From Pseudomonas sp. RIT-PI-q (GTDB lineage: Bacteria > Pseudomonadota > Gammaproteobacteria > Pseudomonadales > Pseudomonadaceae), in contig NZ_LHPC01000080.1 in NCBI RefSeq assembly GCF_001297125.1, positions 1 through 64,000 on the forward strand: a stretch of DNA of 64,000 bases. Direction: 5' to 3'. The notes beneath the pieces were generated by a model that did not search any database, had not been told where the DNA came from, and saw only the letters and a list, made by a program, of their open reading frames with translations. Shown here in pieces: positions 8,427 to 18,000 of this stretch. A program made the position numbers and the translations under genes. The stretch's first letter is position 1. Each line of letters opens with the position of its first letter.

Positions 8427-10364
8427 TCAGCTCAACTTGAACCCACCCATCTGCCGCGCCAAATCATCCGCCAACCGCTGCAACGTCTGACAGTCCTCAC
8501 GGCAAGCCCTGACCTCCCCCGCCGTCGCCCGGGCCAGATCGGAAATCCCCTGCACGTTGCGGTTGATCTCCTCGGTCACCGCCGACTGCTCTTCCGTCGC
8601 CGTTGCCACCTGGTGATTCATGTCGCTGATCCGTTCAACCTGCCCGGTAATCGCCGTCAACGACGCCCCGGTGCGCTGGCTCGACTCAACCCCCGTACCC
8701 GTTGCCGCTTGCCCGGTGTGCATCGACGACACCGCATTCTCGGCGCCTTGCTTGAGGCTGCCGATCATCTCCTGAATCTCGTCGGTGGACGACTGCGTGC
8801 GCCGCGCTAATGTCCGCACTTCATCCGCCACCACTGCAAACCCGCGACCCATGTCCCCGGCCCGCGCCGCTCCGACGGCGGCGTTCAGTGCCAGCAAATT
8901 GGTCTGCTCGGATATCCCGCGAATCACCGCCAGCACCTGATCGATGGACGCGACCTGGTTGGCCAACTCGCCTACCGCGCTGGCGGCGAGGCCGATTTCG
9001 TCGGACATGCTTTCTATATGGCGGATCGAGCCACCGACCACTTCCCGTGCCTGCATCGCTTCATCGCGGGCATTTTGCGAAGCGACCGCGGCGTTGCCGG
9101 CGTTCTGGGCGATTTCCTGCACGGTCAGGCCCATTTCGTGGACGGCGGTGGCGACCATGTCGGTCATTTCCTGCTGACGACCGGAGCGCTCGGCGGTGTT
9201 GTCCACCACCTTCGCCACCTGGCCGACCGCCGTGCGCAAGCGTTCGCTGGTGGTCAGCACTTCGCCGATCATCTCGCGCTGACTGTCGAGAAACCGATTA
9301 AAGCCACGCGCCAGGTCACCGAGCTCATCGGCGCGGCTGGAATCCAGCCGGTGGGTCAAATCTCCCCCGCCGCTACCAATGGCTACCAGTGCCGCTGTTA
9401 CCTGGCGGATGGGTCGCACCAAGCCACGAGCCAACAGCACCACCAGCAACAGGCACACCAGCGCCACCGCCAGACCAATGCCGCTGCTCATCCACATCGC
9501 GCGACGGGCTTCGGCGTAGATCTGCGACTGCGGCACTTCCGCCACTAACGTCCAGCCCAGGTCCCGCAGTGGCAGGCTCAGCGCCAGATAATCTTCGCCA
9601 TCGCGCACAAAGCTGCTGTCAGTGGCAACTTTTTGACCCATGACCGCTTGCGCCGCCGGGGTGCCAATCCGCTCGGCCAAGGGGCGTTTGCCGCTGAATT
9701 GCGCCTCGGGGTGAACCTGGATCACACCGTCGGAACGCACGAGATAGACCGTGCCGCGCTCACCGAAGTTGAAGTTGTGAATCAGCGCCGACAGCTCCTT
9801 CATGCTCAGCCCGAGCCCGGCAACGCCCACGACTTTGCCGGCCTGCTCAACCTTGAGGTCGATGAACAGCGCCAATTCTCCGGTCGCGGTGTCATTGTCG
9901 ATATTGAGGGTGCGCGGCTGGTGGCTGTCGAGAAACGCGTAGAACCAGGCGTCTTTGGGGTTGGAGCGGCTAAGCGTTCGGTCCAGACCCTTTTCCGTGA
10001 AGTAGTGATTGGACGCGGTGCCGACGATCAGCGCGGTAAAGGCTTTGTGCTCGGCGCGGATGCCTTCCAGGTACTGCACGAAGGTCTCGGTCCGGGCAGG
10101 GTTTTCGCCCCCGGCCAACCAGCCGCGCACCATGCTATTGCTGGCGATGTCCTTGGCGGCGGTGAGGGGTTGAACGAGGATTCGCTCGATGTCGTTGCGC
10201 ATCGCTTCGATGCTCGACGGCAATGCCTGTTCGACCAGATAGCGCTGGGCGAGACGGTTGACCACGAGGGTATAAATGCCAACCACGATCAGGATGCTGA
10301 CCAGCAGGGCGGTGCCCATGCTCAAGATCAACTGCCATTGAATACTGCGTCGCCAGAACTGCAT
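8427..10364 (-). CDS. Methyl-accepting chemotaxis protein with periplasmic Cache-like sensor
   Basis: Transmembrane chemoreceptor of 645 residues that would feed CheA/CheW. Order: short cytoplasmic N-terminus, TM1 (about 13-35), a periplasmic domain of roughly 250 residues of dCache type, TM2, HAMP, then the methylation helices and signalling hairpin. The hairpin reads NLLALNAAVGAARAGD, where the usual sequence is NAAVEAARAGE/D, so a strongly conserved Glu is Gly at residue 498. The rest of the hairpin is intact. I start at the ATG at 10362-10364, preceded by a GGGGGTG ribosome site, rather than 72 nt upstream. The ligand is unknown; the Cache fold often binds amino acids, amines or organic acids. 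Confidence 0.9.
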   Translation of the reverse strand: MQFWRRSIQWQLILSMGTALLVSILIVVGIYTLVVNRLAQRYLVEQALPSSIEAMRNDIERILVQPLTAAKDIASNSMVRGWLAGGENPARTETFVQYLEGIRAEHKAFTALIVGTASNHYFTEKGLDRTLSRSNPKDAWFYAFLDSHQPRTLNIDNDTATGELALFIDLKVEQAGKVVGVAGLGLSMKELSALIHNFNFGERGTVYLVRSDGVIQVHPEAQFSGKRPLAERIGTPAAQAVMGQKVATDSSFVRDGEDYLALSLPLRDLGWTLVAEVPQSQIYAEARRAMWMSSGIGLAVALVCLLLVVLLARGLVRPIRQVTAALVAIGSGGGDLTHRLDSSRADELGDLARGFNRFLDSQREMIGEVLTTSERLRTAVGQVAKVVDNTAERSGRQQEMTDMVATAVHEMGLTVQEIAQNAGNAAVASQNARDEAMQAREVVGGSIRHIESMSDEIGLAASAVGELANQVASIDQVLAVIRGISEQTNLLALNAAVGAARAGDMGRGFAVVADEVRTLARRTQSSTDEIQEMIGSLKQGAENAVSSMHTGQAATGTGVESSQRTGASLTAITGQVERISDMNHQVATATEEQSAVTEEINRNVQGISDLARATAGEVRACREDCQTLQRLADDLARQMGGFKLS

Positions 10365-10464
10365 GGAGCACCCCCAAAGAATAAGAGGCTGAAACACTGC
10401 AACAGCCGTGCCGATTGTATACAACGCAAACGACAATTTATTCTTTGGTTGTGCGCAAAGCCGA

Positions 10465-10767
10465 TCAGGCCTGATTGATCGTCTTGGAGATCACTTCAAC
10501 CGTGGCGCTGACTTGCTCTTGGTAACGGTCGAGTTCCTGCTGATGCTGCTTTTTCATTTCGATCTGCTGAGAGCACAGGTTCATCGCGGCCAAAACCAGC
10601 AGTCGGTCACCGATCAGCGTCGGGTACTTCTTTTTGGTGTCGGCCAATGCGGCTTTCAACATTAACGCGGCGTCCAACAGGGTTTGTTCTTCCCCGGCCG
10701 GCGCCTTGATCGAATAGTCCTCCCCCAGGATCGAGACGACTTTTACCCCTGCGGCGCCGTAACTCAT
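10465..10767 (-). CDS. Divergent ZapA-like protein
   Basis: A 100-residue protein with the ZapA layout: a small N-terminal globular part including KVVSILGEDYSIKAP, then a long C-terminal helix likely to form a coiled coil. ZapA crosslinks FtsZ filaments at midcell. It differs clearly from the P. aeruginosa ZapA sequence as I remember it, and the 6S RNA gene that normally follows zapA is absent, since a chemoreceptor begins about 100 nt downstream. This suggests a second, paralogous ZapA. It overlaps the upstream small coiled-coil gene by 4 nt (ATGA), so the two are translationally coupled. Whether it acts on FtsZ or another filament is inference. Confidence 0.75.
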   Translation of the reverse strand: MSYGAAGVKVVSILGEDYSIKAPAGEEQTLLDAALMLKAALADTKKKYPTLIGDRLLVLAAMNLCSQQIEMKKQHQQELDRYQEQVSATVEVISKTINQA

Positions 10768-10994
10768 GCGCTGACTGGGCCAGCGCTGACGCGCTCAACC
10801 AGGGCCTGGATGCGTGCGGCGGTGGCGCCTTGTTTCTCTTCCTGTTCCATCAGGCTCAGTTGCAGGCTTTCGTTTTCATCCTTGGCCTGGGCCAATTCTG
10901 CGCTCAGGGTTTGGTTGGTGCCGAGCAGGGTCTGGTTTTGTTGCACCAGGTCGCTGACCAGCTGTTCCAATTGGCTTAGGGATGCTTCCAACAT
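10764..10994 (-). CDS. Small coiled-coil protein (TIGR02449/ZapB-like)
   Basis: A 76-residue, almost entirely helical protein with heptad-like spacing (EASLSQLEQLVSDL, then repeated Leu/Gln/Glu). It resembles the TIGR02449 family found beside zapA in Pseudomonas. I start at the ATG at 10992-10994; an in-frame extension to 11072 lacks coiled-coil character. The 4-nt overlap with the ZapA-like gene implies coupled synthesis and perhaps a complex, much as ZapB binds ZapA, but that partnership is inferred from context. Confidence 0.7.
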   Translation of the reverse strand: MLEASLSQLEQLVSDLVQQNQTLLGTNQTLSAELAQAKDENESLQLSLMEQEEKQGATAARIQALVERVSAGPVSA

Positions 10995-11182
10995 TTTGAT
11001 ATTCCAGGCATTTTCAAAGGGCGCGTACGATAAAGAAAAGTCACCACGGATGCCAGGGTTATACGGGCGCAAGGCCTTGATTTTCCTGACGGGTGACCTC
11101 CCTCGCGAACTTTAAAGACTGTGATTGGCGAATCTGGTTCCTGCACTTCGTCGCCACAGTTCAAAAGCAGCACGTCCGCCAC
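10995..11182. other. Upstream region of the ZapA-like pair
   Basis: No gene is visible. The region should hold the minus-strand promoter of the coiled-coil/ZapA-like pair. An A+T-rich block TTTCTTTATCGTACG (minus strand, about 11023-11040) lies just before the coding region, but no confident -35/-10 pair is assigned. Confidence 0.35.
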
Positions 11183-11282
11183 TGTAGGAGCGAGCTTGCT
11201 CGCGATGAACTTGAAAGCGCCACGTTGATTCAGAAAGCACGCGTTATCGTTCGACTCCATCGCGAGCAAGCTCGCTCCTACA
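11183..11282. repeat. REP-type inverted repeat pair
   Basis: Exact 25-nt arms at 11183-11207 and 11258-11282 carry the core TAGGAGCGAGCTTGCTCGCG. This is the same sequence type as the element found inside the lipoprotein gene near 36.0 kb. Here it is intergenic, between divergent promoters. Confidence 0.88.
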
Positions 11283-11398
11283 GAGGGTGGCGTTATGCGA
11301 CAAAAACGCGCAGGGGCTCAAGACTTTAGTCGCAGGACCGATAAGTCACGCATACGTCAGTCCCCGCGCCGCGCCGTGCGCACTTTTCGGTAAACACC

Positions 11399-13024
11399 AT
11401 GTCCCTTCGTAATATGAACATCGCGCCGCGTGCGTTCCTCGGCTTCGCCATGATTGGCGGACTGATGCTGATCCTGGGTGTGTTTGCCTTGAACCAGATG
11501 AGCAAGATTCGCGGCGCCGCCGAGGACATCACCCTCAGCAGCGTGCCAAGCATCAAGAGCCTCGACGAGTTCACCCAGCTCACCCTGCGCCTGCGCGTGC
11601 TGTCCTACCGTTTGCTGGTGAACCGCGAGCCGGACGTCCAGCAAAAAACCATGGACCTGCTGGAAACCCGCAACCAGCAGATTCGCGCAGCCCAAACAAC
11701 CTACGAAAAACTGATCAGCAACCCGCAGGAACGCGCGGCCTACGATCAATACGTGCAGTTGCTGGGGCAATATCGCCAGATCGAAGACCGGATGAAGACG
11801 CTGTCGCGCAACAACCAGATCGATGAACTGCGCACCCTGCTCAACACCGACTTGCTGACCAACTCCGAAGCCGTCAACACCGTGCTCAATCGTTTGCTGG
11901 AGATCAACACTCAGCAAACCGTCGACACCAACCAGCAGGCTGCCGATCAGTACGCCTCGGCGTTCAATCTGGTGGTGACGCTGCTGGTGATTGCCACCGG
12001 GCTGACCTTGCTGTTCGCCTGGTTGCTGACCAACAGCATCACCAAACCCATCGCCAACGCCCTGAGCGCTGCCGAAGAAATTGCCGAAGGCAACCTGACG
12101 CGCCCGATCACTGTGGACGGGCAGGATGAAGCCGGTCGACTGCTGGCGGCCATGTCGAAGATGCAGGACAAGTTGCGCGATACCCTGCAACGGATTTCCG
12201 GCTCGGCCACGCAGCTGGCGTCGGCCGCAGAAGAACTGAACAGCGTCACCGACGAAAGCGCCCGTGGCCTGACCCAGCAAAACAACGAAATCGAACAGGC
12301 CGCAACGGCGGTCAACGAAATGACCAGCGCTGTGGAAGAAGTTGCGCGCAATGCCGTCAGCACCTCCGAAGCCTCGAAGAATGCCACCACCTCCGCCGGT
12401 GACGGCCGCGACCTGGTGCAGGAAACTGTCAGCGCCATCGAACGCATGAGTGCCGACGTGCAGAGCACCGCGACCCTGATCGGCGACCTGGCCAATGAGT
12501 CGCGGGATATCGGCAAAGTGCTGGACGTGATTCGCGGCCTGGCCGACCAGACCAACCTGCTGGCGTTGAACGCCGCCATTGAAGCCGCCCGTGCCGGTGA
12601 AGCTGGTCGTGGTTTTGCGGTGGTCGCGGACGAAGTGCGTGCACTGGCTCACCGTACGCAGCAGTCGACCAGCGAGATCGAGCGCATGATTGGCAGCATC
12701 CAGAGCGGCACCGAACACGCGGTGGATTCGATGCGCAATAGCACCGAGCGCGCCGAATCGACCCTGAACATTGCTCGCGGCGCGGGGATGTCGCTGGACA
12801 CCATTAACAGTGCCATCGTCGAAATCAACGAGCGCAACCTGGTGATCGCCAGCGCGGCGGAAGAGCAGGCGCAAGTGGCCCGTGAAGTGGACCGCAACCT
12901 GGTGAACATTCGCGATTTGTCGGTGCAATCGGCGACGGGGGCCAGCCAGACCAGTGCGGCGAGCAACGAGCTGTCGCGGTTGGCGCTGGACCTGAACAAC
13001 ATGGTTGGACGGTTTAGTCTCTAA
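11399..13024 (+). CDS. Methyl-accepting chemotaxis protein with four-helix-bundle sensor
   Basis: A 541-residue chemoreceptor. TM1 is at about 12-34, followed by a helical periplasmic domain of about 150 residues typical of the four-helix-bundle (Tar/Tsr-like) class, TM2 near 190-212, HAMP, and a canonical signalling hairpin (NLLALNAAIEAARAGEAGRGF region, around 385-405). The conserved Glu missing in the neighbouring receptor is present here. No C-terminal CheR/CheB-binding pentapeptide is seen. Similar Pseudomonas receptors sense aromatic acids or amino acids; the ligand here cannot be assigned. The ATG start has only a weak purine-rich site before it. Confidence 0.9.
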   Translation: MSLRNMNIAPRAFLGFAMIGGLMLILGVFALNQMSKIRGAAEDITLSSVPSIKSLDEFTQLTLRLRVLSYRLLVNREPDVQQKTMDLLETRNQQIRAAQTTYEKLISNPQERAAYDQYVQLLGQYRQIEDRMKTLSRNNQIDELRTLLNTDLLTNSEAVNTVLNRLLEINTQQTVDTNQQAADQYASAFNLVVTLLVIATGLTLLFAWLLTNSITKPIANALSAAEEIAEGNLTRPITVDGQDEAGRLLAAMSKMQDKLRDTLQRISGSATQLASAAEELNSVTDESARGLTQQNNEIEQAATAVNEMTSAVEEVARNAVSTSEASKNATTSAGDGRDLVQETVSAIERMSADVQSTATLIGDLANESRDIGKVLDVIRGLADQTNLLALNAAIEAARAGEAGRGFAVVADEVRALAHRTQQSTSEIERMIGSIQSGTEHAVDSMRNSTERAESTLNIARGAGMSLDTINSAIVEINERNLVIASAAEEQAQVAREVDRNLVNIRDLSVQSATGASQTSAASNELSRLALDLNNMVGRFSL

Positions 13025-13045
13025 ACGAAGATCACATCATTGCCG

Positions 13046-13138
13046 AAAAGATCGCAGCCTCGTTTCACTCGACAGCTCCTACAGGTTTACGCAGATCCTT
13101 TGTAGGAGCTGTCGAGTGAAACGAGGCTGCGATCTTTT
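13046..13138. repeat. Long perfect inverted repeat
   Basis: Perfect 38-nt arms (13046-13083 and 13101-13138) enclose a 17-nt spacer. The outer ends are AAAAGATCGCAGC and the inner ends TAGGAGCTGTCGAG. It directly follows the chemoreceptor gene and ends in a T-run, so it could serve as its terminator. It belongs to the same family as the repeats at 20461-20543, 26053-26183 and 29843-29972. Confidence 0.85.
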
Positions 13139-13154
13139 GATCTGAAAAAGCTTT

Positions 13155-13185
13155 TTGACAGCATCACATTTCAACAGGTTAGAAT
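13155..13185 (+). promoter_or_regulatory. Putative sigma-70 promoter of nhaP2
   Basis: TTGACA at 13155-13160 and TAGAAT at 13180-13185 are separated by 19 nt, slightly long but with near-consensus hexamers. The start of transcription would lie near 13192, about 55 nt before the nhaP2 start codon. Confidence 0.5.
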
Positions 13186-13246
13186 CGCTGGCACGCAGAC
13201 TGCATGGTCAGTTTGTGCCCGCCTTTAGCTTTCTGGAGTACTGCCT

Positions 13247-14989
13247 TTGAATGCGACGACCATCAACAGCCTGTTCTTGATCGGCGCGTTGCTGGTAGGT
13301 GCGAGCATTCTGGTGAGCTCACTTTCGTCGCGCCTCGGCATCCCGATTCTGGTGATCATCCTGGCAGTCGGCATGGCCGCCGGCGTCGACGGCGGCGGCA
13401 TTATCTTCGATAACTACCCAACGGCTTATCTGGTCGGCAACCTCGCGTTGGCGGTGATTCTGCTCGACGGTGGCTTGCGAACCCGGGTGGCAAGTTTTCG
13501 CGTGGCGTTATGGCCGGCGCTGTCGCTGGCCACGGTTGGAGTGCTGATAACTACAGCACTGACCGGCCTGGTGGCCGCCTGGCTGTTCAATCTGAACATC
13601 ATCCAAGGCCTGCTGATCGGCGCCATTGTCGGCTCCACCGACGCCGCGGCGGTGTTCTCGCTGCTGGGCGGCAAAGGTTTGAACGAACGGGTCACCGCCA
13701 GCCTTGAGATCGAATCCGGCAGTAACGATCCGATGGCGGTGTTCCTCACCGTGACCCTGATCGACATGCTCGCCAGCGGCCAGACCGGCCTACACTGGAG
13801 CCTACTCGGGCACTTCGTGCGTGAATTCGGTATCGGTGCCGTCATCGGTCTGGGCGGCGGTTGGGTCATGTTGCAACTGGTCAACCGCATCAATCTGGCC
13901 AACGGCCTCTATCCGATTCTGGTGATTGCCGGCGGCCTGCTGGTGTTCGCCCTGACCAACGCCCTGCACGGCAGCGGCTTCCTCGCGGTGTACTTGTGTG
14001 GTCTGGTCATCGGCAACCGCCCGGTGCGCAGTCGCCACGGCATTTTGCACATGCTCGACGGCATGGCCTGGCTGGCGCAGATCGGGATGTTCCTGGTGCT
14101 GGGGCTGCTGGTCACGCCCCATGACTTGCTGCCGATTGCCCTGCCGGCACTGGGCCTGGCGCTGTGGATGATTCTGTTTGCCCGGCCGCTGTCGGTAGTG
14201 GTCGGCCTGCTGCCGTTCAAGGCGTTCCATGGGCGTGAGAAAGCGTTCATTTCCTGGGTCGGTCTACGCGGCGCGGTCCCGATCATTCTGGCAGTGTTCC
14301 CGCTGATGGCCGGCCTGCCCAACGCCCAGCTCTACTTCAACCTCGCCTTCTTTATCGTGTTGGTGTCGCTGCTGGTCCAGGGCACGAGCCTGCCGTGGGT
14401 CGCCAAATTGCTCAAGGTGACCGTCCCGCCGGAGCCGGCGCCGATCTCCCGCGCCGCCCTGGAAGTCCACGTCACCAGCGAGTGGGAGCTGTTCGTTTAT
14501 CGCCTCGGTGCTGAAAAATGGTGCATCGGCTCGCCCCTTCGCGAACTGAAAATGCCCGAAGGCACACGCATCGCGGCGCTGTTTCGTGGCCAGCAACTGC
14601 TCCATCCGTCGGGTAGTACCGTGCTCGAAGTCGACGATTTGCTCTGCGTGATCGGCCATGAGCACAACCTTTCGGCCCTTGGAAAACTCTTCAGCCAGGC
14701 ACCGCAACGCGGCCTCGACCTGCGCTTCTTCGGCGACTTCGTACTCGAAGGAGACGCCCAGCTGGCCGCGGTTGCGGCGCTGTACGGGTTGAAAGTCGAA
14801 GGCATCGATCCGGACATGACCCTGGCGCACTTCATCGCCCACAAAGTCGGCGGTGCTCCCGTGGTCGGTGACCAGGTGGAGTGGAACAACACCATCTGGA
14901 CGGTCGCGGTCATGGAGGGGAACAAGATCGGCAAAGTGGGCGTCAGATTCCCCGAAGGAAGTCGCCCCGGTCCGGGCTTGTTCCTCTAA
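13247..14989 (+). CDS. nhaP2: K+/H+ antiporter NhaP2 (CvrA)
   Basis: CPA1-family inner-membrane antiporter exchanging cytoplasmic K+ (or Na+) for protons, used in cation and pH homeostasis and cell-volume control. The 580-residue length matches E. coli CvrA/NhaP2. About 12-13 hydrophobic helices fill residues 1-390, with the GSTDAAAVFSLL and ESGSNDPMAVFLT signatures of the ion path. A soluble tail carries a TrkA-C-like domain and a CorC/HlyC-like end, as in NhaP2. The start is a TTG at 13247 with GGAG at 13235-13238; no in-frame ATG fits as well. mscK follows after 34 nt, so the two osmotic-stress genes probably share a transcript. Confidence 0.93.
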   Translation: MNATTINSLFLIGALLVGASILVSSLSSRLGIPILVIILAVGMAAGVDGGGIIFDNYPTAYLVGNLALAVILLDGGLRTRVASFRVALWPALSLATVGVLITTALTGLVAAWLFNLNIIQGLLIGAIVGSTDAAAVFSLLGGKGLNERVTASLEIESGSNDPMAVFLTVTLIDMLASGQTGLHWSLLGHFVREFGIGAVIGLGGGWVMLQLVNRINLANGLYPILVIAGGLLVFALTNALHGSGFLAVYLCGLVIGNRPVRSRHGILHMLDGMAWLAQIGMFLVLGLLVTPHDLLPIALPALGLALWMILFARPLSVVVGLLPFKAFHGREKAFISWVGLRGAVPIILAVFPLMAGLPNAQLYFNLAFFIVLVSLLVQGTSLPWVAKLLKVTVPPEPAPISRAALEVHVTSEWELFVYRLGAEKWCIGSPLRELKMPEGTRIAALFRGQQLLHPSGSTVLEVDDLLCVIGHEHNLSALGKLFSQAPQRGLDLRFFGDFVLEGDAQLAAVAALYGLKVEGIDPDMTLAHFIAHKVGGAPVVGDQVEWNNTIWTVAVMEGNKIGKVGVRFPEGSRPGPGLFL

Positions 14990-15023
14990 ACTCCATTCTT
15001 CGTCTCGTTTTCGATCGGTCTCT

Positions 15024-18000
15024 ATGTCAACCCTGCGCACCTTTTTCGTCACGGCCCTGCTGGGCTTGAGCCTCTCCATCGGCACGTTGCAAGCGGCCGA
15101 ACCGCCGTCCAGCGAAGCCGTGCAGGCGAGCCTGGACAAAATCGCCGAACGCAAACTGCCGGAAGCCGATCAAAAAGCCCTGCAGAGCATCCTGCAAAGC
15201 ACGCTGACACAGCTCAATAACCAGCGTGATTACGAGCAGAAGCTGGTGGCGCTCAAGCAGCAGCTGGCCACCGCGCCCAAGCAGAATATCGAGAACCAGC
15301 GCGAACTGGCCCGTCTCAAGGCCACCAATGTGGTGCCGGTCGCGCAACGCTATTCCAAAGAGTCGATTCAGCAGCTGGAACAGATGCTGACCGAGCGTTC
15401 GACCCAGCAAAGCGATCTGCAAAAAGCCCTGGCCGAGGCCAACAGCCTGGTCATTACTGCCCAGACCCGCCCCGAGCGCGCCCAGGCGGAAATTTCTGCC
15501 AGCCAGACGCGCATCCAGCAGATCAATAACATCCTCAAGGCCGGCAAGGACGCCGGCAAGACCCTGACCCCGGAGCAACGCGACCAGCTCAATGCCGAGC
15601 TCGCGGCCCTGAATGCACTGATCCCGCTGCGTCGCCAGGAACTGGCCGGCAACAGCCAGTTGCAGGACCTGGGCAACAGCCAGCATGACTTGCTCTCGGA
15701 GAAATCCGATCGTCTGGACAAGGAAATCCAGGAGCTGCAAAACCTGATCAACCAGAAGCGCCTGGCCCAATCCCAGGAGACGGTGACGCAGCAGTCCATC
15801 GAAGCGCAGAAGTCAGGCGGCAGCGCGCTGCTGGCCACTGAAAGCGCGGCCAACCTGAAGCTCTCGGACTACTTGCTCAAAAGCACTGACCGCCTCAACG
15901 AAGTCACCCAGCAAAACCTGCAGACCAAGCAGCAGCTGGACAACGTGACCCAGAGCGATTCGGCCCTGGACGAACAAATCAACGTGCTCAAGGGCAGCCT
16001 GCTGCTCTCCAAGATCCTCTATAAACAGAAGCAGGCGCTGCCGCGTCTCAAGCTCGACCGCGACCTCGCCGACCAGATCGCCGACATTCGCCTGTATCAG
16101 TTCGAAGTCAGCCAGCAACGGGAACTGCTCAGCAACCCGGCGACTTACGTCGACAACCTGCTGTCGACCCAAGCGCCGGAACAGGTCACCCCACAGCTGC
16201 GCAAAAGCCTGCTGGAACTGGCCAACACGCGCGCCGACCTGCTAGAGCGCTTGAACCGCGAACTGAGCGCGGTGCTCAACGAATCGATCACCCTGCAACT
16301 CAATCAGAAACAACTGCTCAGCACCGCGCAAAGCCTGCGGGCGACCCTCGACGAGCAAATGTTCTGGATTCCCAGCAATAAGCCGCTGGACCTGGAATGG
16401 ATGCACGCCGTGCCCGAGCGCCTGCAACGTCAGGTCACCACCCTGCCATGGGCTTCAAGCCTCAGCGAACTGTCTGACGGCCTGACCCAGCGACCGTTGC
16501 TGTTCCTGCCGCTGGCGCTGCTGATCGGCGCCCTGTTGTGGCGGCGCAAGAGTCTTTATGCGCGACTGAACAAGGTTCACCAGGACATCGGCCACTTCAA
16601 GCGTGACAGCCAGTGGCATACGCCTCAGGCGATCCTGATCAATATCCTGCTGGCCATGCCGGTTTCGCTGGGCCTGGCCCTGTGTGGCCTGGCCTTGCAG
16701 ATTGACGCTCGCGGCCAGAACGCCAACATGGGCGCGGCGCTGTTGCAAATGGCCCAGGCCTGGCTGGTGTTCTATACCGCCTACCGAATCCTCGCGCCGG
16801 GCGGCGTGGCCGAATTACACTTCCGTTGGGAAAAACCCCAGGTCGAATTCCTCCAGGGCTGGGTCCGTCGGCTCGGGCTGGTGGTGATGGCCCTGGTTGC
16901 TGTCGTGGCCGTCGCCGAACTGCAACCGGCGGCGCTGGCCGATGACGTGCTAGGCATGCCGGTGGTGCTGACCTGCTATGCGTTGATGACCTGGCTGCTC
17001 AGCCGCCTGCTGATCAGTAGCCCGACTCACGAGAACGCTTCGCTGTTCCGCAAGGCCGTGGCCATCCTGTTCACCGCCCTGCCGGTCGCGTTGTTCGTGG
17101 CAGTGTGCTTCGGCTACTACTACACCGCGCTGAAACTCAGTGACCGATTGATCAACACCCTGTACCTGCTGATGTTCTGGCTGGTGATTGAAGCCACGTT
17201 CGTACGCGGTCTCAGCGTTGCAGCGCGACGCCTGGCCTACCAGCGCGCCCTGGCCAAACGCCAGGCGGCGAAAGAGGCCGGCGATGGCGAGGCGGTGATC
17301 GAAGAACCGACCCTGGACATCGAGAAGGTCAACGAACAATCCTTGCGCCTGATCCGTCTGGCCCTGCTCGGCGGGTTCATGGCGGCGCTGTACTGGGTAT
17401 GGTCCGATCTGATCTCGGTGTTTTCGTACCTGGACAATGTCACCCTCTACGAATACACCAGCGGGACCGGTGCCAACATGAGCATGGTGCCGATCAGCAT
17501 CGGCGACTTGCTCGGCGCGCTGATTATTATTGGCATCACCTTCGCCCTCGCACGCAACTTGCCGGGCCTGCTGGAAGTGTTTGTGCTGTCAAAGCTGAAC
17601 CTGGCACAGGGCAGCGCCTATGCCACCACCACGTTGCTGTCCTACGTGATCGCCGGCGTCGGTTTTGTCTCGACCCTGTCGACCCTCGGCGTGAGCTGGG
17701 ACAAGTTGCAATGGCTGGTCGCGGCGCTATCGGTAGGCCTCGGGTTCGGGATGCAGGAGATCTTTGCGAACTTCATCTCCGGGATCATGATCCTGTTCGA
17801 ACGTCCGGTGCGGATCGGCGACACCATCACCATCGGTAACCTGTCGGGCACGGTGAGCAAGATCCGTATCCGCGCCACCACCATTACCGACTTCGACCGC
17901 AAGGACATCATTGTCCCGAACAAGACGTTCATCACCGGGCAACTGATCAACTGGTCCCTGACCGACACCATCACCCGAGTGACCCTCAAGCTCGGCGTCG

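Noticed and set aside
10365..10464. 6S RNA (ssrS) expected downstream of zapA
   Set aside because: Only about 100 nt lie between the ZapA-like gene and the chemoreceptor start, too short for a 180-nt 6S RNA, and no matching structure is seen.
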